Assembly: GCA_947495795.1 (NCBI GenBank)
Contig: CANMAI010000007.1
Span: forward strand, 124,001-188,000
Direction of reading: 5' to 3'
From: an uncultured Paracoccaceae bacterium
Lineage (GTDB): Bacteria > Pseudomonadota > Alphaproteobacteria > Rhodobacterales > Rhodobacteraceae
Length of the DNA stretch: 64,000 nucleotides
Shown in pieces: positions 1 through 7,132 of this stretch. A model generated the notes under the pieces. That model was given only the letters and a program-made list of their open reading frames with translations, searched no databases and had not been told where the DNA came from. Position 1 is the first letter of the stretch, and the number at the start of each line of letters is the position of its first letter. The translations under genes and the position numbers were made by a program.

Positions 1-1556
1 AGGGTGTTGGACGCCACATGCAAGAGCGCGCGGCGGATCTCTTCGAGATCAGGGCAAATGAAGGACATGCCTTCCAGCGTTTCCTCGAAGGTTTCGGTAA
101 GGTGCGGGTGGTTGAGGCAGGTGGCAAGGATGAGGCTTTCGCGCACGCGCGCCTCCGTTTCCGCACCGGCACTGCGCTGGCCGAGAAGGGAGGAGCGGGT
201 GGCGGGCGATGGGCCTTCCGGCGCGCGGTTCTTGCCCCAGGGCTGGCCCTTGCCCTGCTTTGCGGGGCGGTTGGGGCGGAAAAGCTCTGAGCGGAGATCG
301 CGGATTGCGGCCTCGTAGTGGTGGCGGAGGTTCTGATCCGGGATTTTGGAGAGGGCCGTGCGGAGGGATGCATCGAGGGCGGCGCGACGCTCTGGGCTGT
401 CAAAGCTGCGGCCTTCGGTTTCCTTTTGCCAGAGAAGCTTCACCATCGGTTGGGCATCCGCCAGCAGCGCCTGCATCGCCTTGGCCCCCTGAGATTTGAT
501 CAGATCATCCGGATCGAGGCCCTCTGGAAGAAGGCCGAAGCGGAGCGACTTGCCCGGGGACAGTAGCGGCAGCGCGAGATCGACGAGGCGCATTGCGGCG
601 CGAAGGCCCGCCTTGTCTCCATCAAGCGCGATCACCGGTTCATCGGCGATGCGCCACATGAGGGCGAGCTGATCTTCGGTGATGGCGGTGCCGAGGGGGG
701 CGATGGCGTGATGAAAGCCCGCCTGCGAGAGGGCGATCACATCCATATACCCCTCCGCCACGATCAGCCCGCCGGCTTTGCCTGAGGCTTCACGGGCTGG
801 CGCGTGATTGTAGAGGGAGCGGCCCTTATCGAAGAGGGGCGTTTCCGGAGAGTTGAGGTATTTTGCGCGCGCGTTCGGATCCATCGCACGGCCACCGAAG
901 GCGATGGCGCGGCCTTGCGCGTTTCGGATGGGGAACATGATGCGATCGCGGAACCGGTCATAGGGCTGGCCGCCATCATCGGGCGTGGCGCAGAGGCCCG
1001 CCTTGTCCATATCCTCCGGGCTGATGCCCTTGGATTTGAGGTGCTCAAAGAGGGCGGCGCGGCTGTTGGGCGCGAAGCCAAGCTCGAACCGCTCGCGCGT
1101 TTCCGCCTTCAGGCCGCGCTTGTCGAGATAGGCGCGAGCGGGTTCTGCCGCGCCGGTGTTGAGCTGGAGGCGGTAGAACTGCACCGCCTGCTCCATGATC
1201 TCCGTCAGGCCCTTGCGCTGATCGGCCTTCGCTGCTGCCTCGGGATCGCGGGCGGGCATCTGCATACCGGCTTCGCGGGCGAGGATTTCGACCGCCTCCA
1301 TGAACTGGACGTTCTCGGTTTCCCGAATGAAGGAGAGTGCGTCGCCTTTGGCGTGGCAGCCGAAGCAATAGTAGAAGCCCTTCTTGTCCTCCACATGGAA
1401 GGAGGCGGTCTTTTCGGTGTGGAAGGGGCAGGGCGCCCAGTAGTCGCCTTTGCCGGGATTGGATTTCTTTGCATCCCACGTGACCTTCCGCCCCACGACC
1501 TGTGCGATCGAGGTGCGCGTGCGAAGATCGTCAAGGAAACCGGGCGGGAGACTCAT
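1..1556 (-). CDS. dnaG: DNA primase DnaG (partial, C-terminus outside window)
   Basis: DNA primase, which makes the RNA primers for replication together with DnaB. The reverse-strand frame is open from an ATG at 1556 to the window edge (518 codons). The CHC2 zinc finger is visible as C43-x2-H46 and C64-x2-C67, followed by the catalytic core and TOPRIM with the motifs EGYMDVIAL and ALDGDKAGLRAA. Full-length alphaproteobacterial primases run to about 600-660 residues, so only the DnaB-binding C-terminal part is lost at the left edge. The gene is divergent from the kinase-like gene at 1794. Identification rests on the motifs and I consider it secure. Confidence 0.97.
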   Translation of the reverse strand, partial: MSLPPGFLDDLRTRTSIAQVVGRKVTWDAKKSNPGKGDYWAPCPFHTEKTASFHVEDKKGFYYCFGCHAKGDALSFIRETENVQFMEAVEILAREAGMQMPARDPEAAAKADQRKGLTEIMEQAVQFYRLQLNTGAAEPARAYLDKRGLKAETRERFELGFAPNSRAALFEHLKSKGISPEDMDKAGLCATPDDGGQPYDRFRDRIMFPIRNAQGRAIAFGGRAMDPNARAKYLNSPETPLFDKGRSLYNHAPAREASGKAGGLIVAEGYMDVIALSQAGFHHAIAPLGTAITEDQLALMWRIADEPVIALDGDKAGLRAAMRLVDLALPLLSPGKSLRFGLLPEGLDPDDLIKSQGAKAMQALLADAQPMVKLLWQKETEGRSFDSPERRAALDASLRTALSKIPDQNLRHHYEAAIRDLRSELFRPNRPAKQGKGQPWGKNRAPEGPSPATRSSLLGQRSAGAETEARVRESLILATCLNHPHLTETFEETLEGMSFICPDLEEIRRALLHVASNT

Positions 1557-1793
1557 GGAGCAGAGTATCGAGTGCCGGGCGGTCAGCCGCAAGGGCCCGT
1601 CGACGAGCCGATTTCCGCCCGGATTATGGATGAGACAGGCGCAAAACCGCCGGAAGCCTGACGGACAGGCGGAAAATAGATTAACACTTTCTGAATATGT
1701 CGTGAAGCGGCGGTTCCTGATCTTCCTTTGCGCTTGTCCGTGCCCAGTTAACTGGTATTGCGACCCTGTCAGACCTCTATGAGAGATGTTCAA

Positions 1794-2762
1794 ATGCCCT
1801 ATTTCCGCAAGGTTTTGAGCCCCGGTTCGGCACGCCTGTATTCCGGCTGGAAGGTTGAACGTGACATCATGGTCACCAACCGTTCACGGATCTCGTTGCT
1901 CATGTCCAATCGTGTCGCGGGACGACGGATGGTGCTCAAGCGTTATACAACCGCTGAACATTCCGCGGAGCGGGAATTTATCATGCTTCAGCGGATCTGG
2001 CACGTGCCAACCGCCCCGGCGATACCTGAACCCATCAACCTGCGGATGGATGAAAACGCTTATGTAATGAGCTGGGTTGAAGGAGATCAGGCGCTGGACG
2101 TGTGCGCGCGCTCCGCGACAGAGCGCAGCGCTGTGATGCAGCATTTGGGGCGCTGGATTTCCAGGTTTCATTCCATGCAGTCGGATTTCTTCGGTGGCCG
2201 GAAACAGCAGCCTCTGCGGGCGCGGGCCCTCGTCGCGCAGGTAGAATCGAGGGCGCAGGCAGCACCCGGGATCCGTGCAGACGATCCGCGTGTGCGGGCA
2301 GCGATGCAAGCGCTGACCGATTTAGCGCACGGAATGCAAGGATGGACTGTGCATTACGGCAATGCTTTTGCGGACCCGAACCTGCGGAACTTCCTTATCT
2401 CGCGCGGAGGCACCCCGACGGGCATCGATATTCAGGAAAGCGGGCGCACGCCGGTTGCGATGAACATTGCCAGTTTGCTGTCGCGTGCCGCCATTGCCCT
2501 GCAGCCGCACGAGGGCGACGGCGCGGACCCGTTCGACACGTGTATGACACAGTCGTTCCTGAGCGGCTATGCCGCCCCACCGTTCGCGCAATGCTACTGG
2601 CGTTTCTCAATGCTGATGCAGGCGCTGTTTCGGTATCTGCATCATACCGACGAGCGCATATTGCGGGGTACGCATGCGGACATTTCACAGCGGGCTGCCA
2701 GCCAAATCGATGGTATGCTGGGAACGGTAGCGGAAGCCGACGCATCGGCGCGGCGGGCCTGA
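1794..2762 (+). CDS. Phosphotransferase/kinase-fold protein
   Basis: A 322-residue protein starting MPYFRKVL, chosen because GAGAG lies a few bases upstream; an earlier TTG or GTG start would add about 12 residues. The stretch HYGNAFADPNLRNFLI followed about 12 residues later by GIDIQES resembles the HGDxxxxN and IDxxx catalytic and metal-binding motifs of aminoglycoside-phosphotransferase/choline-kinase-like proteins, and an N-terminal VLKRY could supply the ATP-binding lysine. The substrate is unknown. No membrane segments or signal are visible. It stands alone between divergent dnaG and the convergent DUF6476 gene. Confidence 0.6.
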   Translation: MPYFRKVLSPGSARLYSGWKVERDIMVTNRSRISLLMSNRVAGRRMVLKRYTTAEHSAEREFIMLQRIWHVPTAPAIPEPINLRMDENAYVMSWVEGDQALDVCARSATERSAVMQHLGRWISRFHSMQSDFFGGRKQQPLRARALVAQVESRAQAAPGIRADDPRVRAAMQALTDLAHGMQGWTVHYGNAFADPNLRNFLISRGGTPTGIDIQESGRTPVAMNIASLLSRAAIALQPHEGDGADPFDTCMTQSFLSGYAAPPFAQCYWRFSMLMQALFRYLHHTDERILRGTHADISQRAASQIDGMLGTVAEADASARRA

Positions 2763-2766
2763 GGGC

Positions 2767-3096
2767 CTAGTCCGGTAACGTCCTGACGCGGACTGTCTGG
2801 TGTATCTCTGTCCGGCCGCGCGGGATTATGTGGATTTTCTGGGCGTCCTGCCGGTCCCTAGTGATCACCACTGTCCAACCCGGGCTGGCGGCGTAGCTGA
2901 TGAGCACCTCACCCGCAGGAAGGGCGATTTCTTCCGGAAGTGCAAACTTCTGGCCGGTGGAAAGCCGCCATGCCAGAAGCCCCGTGATGGTGATCATGCC
3001 GAATATCAGCGTGAGCGTGAGGAGAGTGACGAGGCGGCGGAGGCGGCGGAGGGGGGCTGGCTCCGCCGTTGGCTCTGGCATAGGGTTCGGATCCAT
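2767..3096 (-). CDS. DUF6476 family single-pass membrane protein
   Basis: A small protein of 109 residues beginning MDPNPMPEP. It has a short Pro/Arg-rich cytoplasmic N-terminus, one hydrophobic segment (about residues 27-50, TLLTLTLIFGMITITGLLAW), then a beta-rich tail with PGWTVVITRD and HIIPRGR. This matches the Rhodobacterales family DUF6476 as I remember it; function unknown. The ATG lies in the palindrome CCATGG, which also supplies the ATG of rluD on the other strand. A GTG eight codons further upstream would make the two genes overlap more. It is convergent with the kinase-like gene, 4 bp apart. Confidence 0.7.
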   Translation of the reverse strand: MDPNPMPEPTAEPAPLRRLRRLVTLLTLTLIFGMITITGLLAWRLSTGQKFALPEEIALPAGEVLISYAASPGWTVVITRDRQDAQKIHIIPRGRTEIHQTVRVRTLPD

Positions 3097-4129
3097 GGGC
3101 AAGACACCTCTTATTCTCACGGTACCGGAGGGCGCCGCTTTGCGGCTTGATAAGGCCTTGAGCGCGGCGTTGCCAGAGGGTGCGAACCTCAGCCGCTCCC
3201 GGCTTCAGGCACTGATCGCTGAAGGTGCCGTTTCGGGTGCTGCCGGCGTGGTGCGTGATGCGAAGGTGAAGGTGGGGCCGGGGGAGGTTTTCACGGTTGT
3301 GGTGCCGGAGGCCGTGCCGCTGGATCTGGTGGCGGAGGATATCCCGCTGGATGTGGCTTTTGAGGACGCGCATCTGATTGTGGTGAACAAGCCTGCGGGG
3401 ATGGTGGTGCACCCCGCACCCGGTGCGGAGACGGGCACATTGGTGCAGGCTTTGCTGCATCATTGCGGGGAGAGCCTTTCCGGCATTGGGGGTGCCCGGC
3501 GGCCGGGGATCGTGCACCGGATCGACAAGGATACATCGGGGCTTTTGGTCGTGGCCAAGACGGATGCTGCGCATCAGGGGCTCGCCGCGCAGTTTGCGGC
3601 GCATAGTGTGGAGCGGCAATACGCGGCGCTTTGCTGGGGGGCACCTTCGGCGGCGGATCCGCGGCTTGCAGGGCTTGCAGGTATTTCGTTTGAGCCGGGC
3701 TGGGTGCGGATTGAGGGGGCGATTGACCGGCACAGGGCCGACAGGAAGCGGATGGCGGTGGTGCAGGGCGGGCGGCATGCGGTGACGCGGGTGGCCGTGA
3801 GCGAGGCTTTCGGGCCTGCGGTGCGGCCTGTGGCAGCGCTGGTCCACTGCCGGTTGGAGACGGGGCGAACGCATCAGATCCGGGTGCATATGGCATATGC
3901 TGGGCATGCTCTGGTGGGGGATCCTGTGTACGGGCGGCCGCGAGCGGTGGCGAAAGGAGCCTTGATGCCGGAGGCCGCCGAGGCGTTGCGCAGCTTCCCG
4001 AGACAAGCGCTTCATGCGGAAACACTCGGTTTCCAGCATCCTGTGACGGAGCGCACGGTGCGGCTTACTTCCGAGTTTGCGCCCGATATCAATACTTTGT
4101 TAAGAGAATTGCGGGCATCCAAAGCCTGA
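3095..4129 (+). CDS. rluD: RluA-family 23S rRNA pseudouridine synthase (RluD-like)
   Basis: Converts uridines in 23S rRNA to pseudouridine. The 344-residue protein has an N-terminal S4-like RNA-binding region (LRLDKALSAALP through SRSRLQALI), then the RluA catalytic motif GIVHRIDKDTSGLLVVAK with the conserved nucleophilic Asp, and later the RTHQIRVHMAYAGHALVGDPVYG signature. I start at ATG 3095 (MGKTPLIL), because the longer frame back to 2900 is antisense to the DUF6476 gene and low in domain content. In Rhodobacter relatives this gene also precedes rpoH, which supports the assignment. RluD versus RluC is judged from overall layout only. Confidence 0.93.
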   Translation: MGKTPLILTVPEGAALRLDKALSAALPEGANLSRSRLQALIAEGAVSGAAGVVRDAKVKVGPGEVFTVVVPEAVPLDLVAEDIPLDVAFEDAHLIVVNKPAGMVVHPAPGAETGTLVQALLHHCGESLSGIGGARRPGIVHRIDKDTSGLLVVAKTDAAHQGLAAQFAAHSVERQYAALCWGAPSAADPRLAGLAGISFEPGWVRIEGAIDRHRADRKRMAVVQGGRHAVTRVAVSEAFGPAVRPVAALVHCRLETGRTHQIRVHMAYAGHALVGDPVYGRPRAVAKGALMPEAAEALRSFPRQALHAETLGFQHPVTERTVRLTSEFAPDINTLLRELRASKA

Positions 4130-4220
4130 CTGTTTTCCTATTTGAGTTACGGATCATGGGCTTGAAAGTGGCGTGAGCAATGCTTACTTCAGTATTCAAA
4201 CAGCAAGGACAGGGATTTCA

Positions 4221-5114
4221 ATGAGTTACTCAAAACTTCCCGCACCGTCCCCTGAGCAGGGGCTCTCGCGGTATATGCAGGAAATACGCAAGTTTCCGAT
4301 GCTTGAGCCGGAGCAGGAATATATGCTGGCAAAGGCATGGGTGGATCACGAAGACAAGGAGTCGGCGCATCAGCTGGTGACGTCTCATCTGCGGTTGGCT
4401 GCCAAGATCGCCATGGGCTATCGCGGCTACGGGCTGCCGACGGCCGAGGTTGTTTCCGAGGCCAATGTTGGCCTGATGCAGGCAGTGAAGCGATTTGACC
4501 CGGAAAAGGGCTTTCGGCTGGCCACATATGCGATGTGGTGGATCCGGGCCTCTATTCAGGAGTATATCCTGCGGTCGTGGAGCCTTGTGAAAATGGGGAC
4601 GACAGCGGCGCAGAAGAAGCTGTTCTTCAACCTTCGCAAAGCGAAAACCAAGATTGGTGCGCTGGAAGAGGGTGATTTGCGGCCTGAGAACGTGGCCAGG
4701 ATTGCAACCGAGCTGAATGTGACGGAGCAGGAAGTGATCTCGATGAACCGCCGCCTTTCGGGCGGTGATGCATCGCTGAACGCCCAGATCAAGACCGATG
4801 GCGAGGGCGCTGCCGAGTGGCAGGACTGGCTAGAAGACGAGGATGCGGATCAGGCTTCGGACTACGCCGAGCATGATGAGCTGGTGAGCCGCCGCGCGTT
4901 GATGGAAGCAGCGATGGCCGACCTGAATGACAGAGAGCGGCATGTGCTTGAGGAGCGGCGTTTGCGGGATGACCCCAAGACGCTGGAAGAGCTGAGCCAG
5001 GTTTACGATGTGAGCCGAGAGCGGATCCGCCAGATTGAGGTGCGGGCGTTCGAGAAACTGCAGAAGGCCATGACGGTGATGGCGCGCGAGCAGGGGATGC
5101 TGCCCGCCGCCTGA
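4221..5114 (+). CDS. rpoH: RNA polymerase sigma-32 factor RpoH
   Basis: Heat-shock type sigma factor of 297 residues. Region 2 is clear (LRLAAKIAMGYRGYGLPTAE, then GLMQAVKRFDPEKGFRLATYAMWWIRASIQEYILRSWSLVK), with the RpoH-specific box around TTAAQKKLFFNLRKAK. Region 4 ends with a helix-turn-helix, TLEELSQVYDVSRERIRQIEVRA. I chose ATG 4221 (MSYSKLPAP) because AAGGACAGGG lies just upstream; a start at 4173 would add 16 unconserved residues. A strong terminator follows. Alphaproteobacteria often carry two RpoH paralogues; linkage to rluD suggests the RpoH1 type, an inference. Confidence 0.96.
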   Translation: MSYSKLPAPSPEQGLSRYMQEIRKFPMLEPEQEYMLAKAWVDHEDKESAHQLVTSHLRLAAKIAMGYRGYGLPTAEVVSEANVGLMQAVKRFDPEKGFRLATYAMWWIRASIQEYILRSWSLVKMGTTAAQKKLFFNLRKAKTKIGALEEGDLRPENVARIATELNVTEQEVISMNRRLSGGDASLNAQIKTDGEGAAEWQDWLEDEDADQASDYAEHDELVSRRALMEAAMADLNDRERHVLEERRLRDDPKTLEELSQVYDVSRERIRQIEVRAFEKLQKAMTVMAREQGMLPAA

Positions 5115-5134
5115 GCATGCGATGAGAGAATTGG

Positions 5135-5168
5135 GGGAGCTTTCGGTTTGGCCGGGAGCTCCCTTTTT
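5135..5168 (+). terminator. Rho-independent terminator after rpoH
   Basis: GGGAGCT at 5135-5141 pairs with AGCTCCC at 5157-5163 and is followed directly by five T residues, 20 bp after the rpoH stop codon. This is a textbook intrinsic terminator. Confidence 0.85.
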
Positions 5169-5176
5169 GTATGCTC

Positions 5177-5253
5177 ATCCGGTTTGGCGCGACGGTTTGC
5201 CAGCGCGCCCACCCGCCCGCCCCGCGCTGGCAAACCGTCGCGCCAAACCGGAT
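5177..5253. repeat. Perfect 31-bp inverted repeat with CCCACCCGCCCGCCCC loop
   Basis: Positions 5177-5207 are the exact reverse complement of 5223-5253 (31 of 31 bp, beginning ATCCGGTTTGGCGCGACGG). The 15-base loop at 5208-5222 is almost pure C with the pattern CCCACCCGCCCGCCC. The element lies between the rpoH terminator and the L,D-transpeptidase gene. The same C-rich 16-mer recurs inside a different large hairpin at 61015-61092. Confidence 0.95.
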
Positions 5254-5394
5254 AGGTGCTGGTGAGGCCCGTTTGCGACGGTTTTTTCATCTTTGCACGT
5301 TGTGGCTATGCGAGAATTTTCGGCGATGATAGGCAGCGCTGATGGAGGCCTCTCTGGCCACAACGGCTTGTATCTCTGGGAGATTTTTTTGCGC

Positions 5395-6027
5395 GTGTTG
5401 AGATCTGTTGTTTTTGTTGCGCTGATACTGGGCCTTGCAGGATGTCTGCCGCCCGAATTTTTGCCACCGGAAGATCGCCCTCCCGAGCTGACCGACCCTT
5501 CCTTCTATGCAGCCCGCAAGGATGGACGCCGCGCCTTGACTGCGGTGGACGTGCTTGCCTTCAATCCGGAGTTGCTGCGGCAGCGCGTGGGGTACCGGAC
5601 GGATGAGGCACCGGGCACGGTGATCGTGGACACGGCCAATTACCATCTCTATCTCGTAGAGGGGGACGGGCGGGCGATGCGCTACGGGGTGGCCATCGGG
5701 CGCGAGGGCTTCGGCTGGACGGGTGAGGGCGTGATTGCGCGCCGCGCGCATTGGCCGAAATGGACGCCGCCCGCGGAAATGATCGAACGCCAGCCCGAGC
5801 TCGCTCCCTTTGCGGAAGGCATGCCGGGCGGACCGCGGAACCCTTTGGGCGCGCGGGCGCTTTATGTCTATCAGGACGGACGGGATACACTGATCCGTGT
5901 GCACGGCACGAACAGCCCGCGCAGTATTGGCAGTGCGGCTTCATCGGGGTGTTTCCGGATGCTCAATCAGGATGTGATCGATTTGTTCAACAGAGTGCCG
6001 GAAGGGGCCAAGATCATCGTGATCTGA
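5395..6027 (+). CDS. L,D-transpeptidase (YkuD) lipoprotein
   Basis: Periplasmic peptidoglycan or lipoprotein cross-linking enzyme. After a hydrophobic leader the lipobox GLAGC appears, so the mature protein is probably acylated at that Cys. The YkuD domain follows, with HGTNSPRSIG and then SSGCFRM, giving the catalytic His and Cys. I choose GTG 5395, where the leader begins and GGGAG lies upstream; the open frame reaches back to a TTG at 5293, but that would put about 34 residues before the signal peptide. The stop codon abuts the stop of the convergent histidine kinase gene. Confidence 0.88.
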   Translation: MLRSVVFVALILGLAGCLPPEFLPPEDRPPELTDPSFYAARKDGRRALTAVDVLAFNPELLRQRVGYRTDEAPGTVIVDTANYHLYLVEGDGRAMRYGVAIGREGFGWTGEGVIARRAHWPKWTPPAEMIERQPELAPFAEGMPGGPRNPLGARALYVYQDGRDTLIRVHGTNSPRSIGSAASSGCFRMLNQDVIDLFNRVPEGAKIIVI

Positions 6028-7056
6028 TCAACTGTCGGCCGCAATTTCCCTTGCCTTTATGAGCAGTTCCAGCCGTGCCGATCTGTTCCCCTCGGAAGGT
6101 GTGACTTTGATTGCCCCGTTTTGAGCCAGAACAAGGCGGCGCACGGCGGCGAGGCCGAAGCCTGAATTCCAGCGCGCCGCCAGATCGTCTGATACAAGGC
6201 TTTCAAACCCCGCAAAATTCTTAGTGGTATCGCGGTAGAGAAGGGCCATCTGCCCGTTCTCGCGCGGCTCCAGCCGGAGGGAAAAGGCCACACCGATGCC
6301 CTCCATATGGCTGATGGCAGCACTCATCAGGTTGCGCAGGATAATCCGGAGCGCGCCGGGATCTGTCTCGACGGTAATCGGAGTCGCGATCACTGTGGAG
6401 CGTTCTGTGGTATCGAGTGTTTTGACGAGGTCTGCGCAAAGGGCTGCAAAATCCACTCTTCCGGGTTCGGTGCCGGTTTGCCCGGCGGCCACGTAATCCA
6501 GAATTTCCTCGCCCAGAAGCCCGGTCTTTCGGCAGAGGCGCGAAAGCATTTGGATGAGTTCCAGCTTTCCATCGCGGCGATCCTCAAAATTGTCCAGCAG
6601 CATATCCGTGATCGACTGAACGTTGCGCATTGGGGTGCGCAGATCATGGGCGGCGAGAGCTACGAACTTTTCCGCGTCCTGTGAAGAGAGATCAGCATCA
6701 GAACCATCCTGCGCAATATGCGCGACAGGGATGGCAGTGCCGAGAATACAAGGCTGTTCGCCTGGCAGCAGGCGCAGGTTGATATCAAAAGAGAACCGGC
6801 CCTTCGGCAGATCAAGCTCCGCCATTTCGCGAAATGATGTTGAGGATGGCGTGATCTGATCAAACAGCCCGGTGAGCTGATCTTTGAGCGTCGGGGATAG
6901 CGTTTCGTCCAGAGGATGGCCTGTAAGCTCTGCCGAAGAAAGGCCGGTGCAGAAGGCATGCGATGCATTTGCAAACACGTAGGTGTAGCCCTCAGCAGCC
7001 GTCTTTTTCACGCAGAAAACGGGCACATCCAGATGATTGAAAGGCTCGAAATCCAT
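6028..7056 (-). CDS. Orphan PAS-type sensor histidine kinase
   Basis: A cytoplasmic sensor kinase with no membrane segment. A PAS-like N-terminal domain (about residues 1-110, with YVFANASHAFCTGLS) precedes a HisKA dimerisation box AAHDLRTPMRNVQSITDML carrying the phosphoacceptor His. The ATP-binding domain looks reduced: an N-box-like RNLMSAAISH and a final GFGLAAVRRLVLAQNG are present, but I see no DxGxG box. No response regulator is adjacent. I start at ATG 7056 (MDFEPFNHL) because GGAG sits eight bases upstream; the ATG at 7113 has no such site. The chosen ribosome site is inside a 15-bp hairpin. Confidence 0.82.
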   Translation of the reverse strand: MDFEPFNHLDVPVFCVKKTAAEGYTYVFANASHAFCTGLSSAELTGHPLDETLSPTLKDQLTGLFDQITPSSTSFREMAELDLPKGRFSFDINLRLLPGEQPCILGTAIPVAHIAQDGSDADLSSQDAEKFVALAAHDLRTPMRNVQSITDMLLDNFEDRRDGKLELIQMLSRLCRKTGLLGEEILDYVAAGQTGTEPGRVDFAALCADLVKTLDTTERSTVIATPITVETDPGALRIILRNLMSAAISHMEGIGVAFSLRLEPRENGQMALLYRDTTKNFAGFESLVSDDLAARWNSGFGLAAVRRLVLAQNGAIKVTPSEGNRSARLELLIKAREIAADS

Positions 7057-7101
7057 TGCGCAGTCTCCGTTCATCGGCAGGCGTGGCGGAGACTGCGCAA
7101 T
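7054..7101 (-). promoter_or_regulatory. Hairpin masking the ribosome-binding site and AUG of the histidine kinase
   Basis: On the reverse strand ATTGCGCAGTCTCCG (7101-7087) is perfectly complementary to CGGAGACTGCGCAAT (7069-7055), with a 17-base loop. The downstream arm contains the GGAG Shine-Dalgarno and the first two bases of the AUG at 7056. Folding of the mRNA would hide the start site, as in RNA thermometers and other translational switches. The structure is seen; the regulatory role is inferred. Confidence 0.7.
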
Positions 7102-7132
7102 GCTTTGATCCATTACAAGATATGCTTGGCGT

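Noticed and set aside
2909-4039. 376-codon reverse frame opposite rluD
   Set aside because: The RluA catalytic motifs on the forward strand are clear; the reverse translation is His- and Pro-rich and meaningless.
5293-5394. Longer L,D-transpeptidase start at TTG 5293
   Set aside because: It would place about 34 hydrophilic residues before the lipoprotein leader; GTG 5395 with GGGAG upstream fits better.
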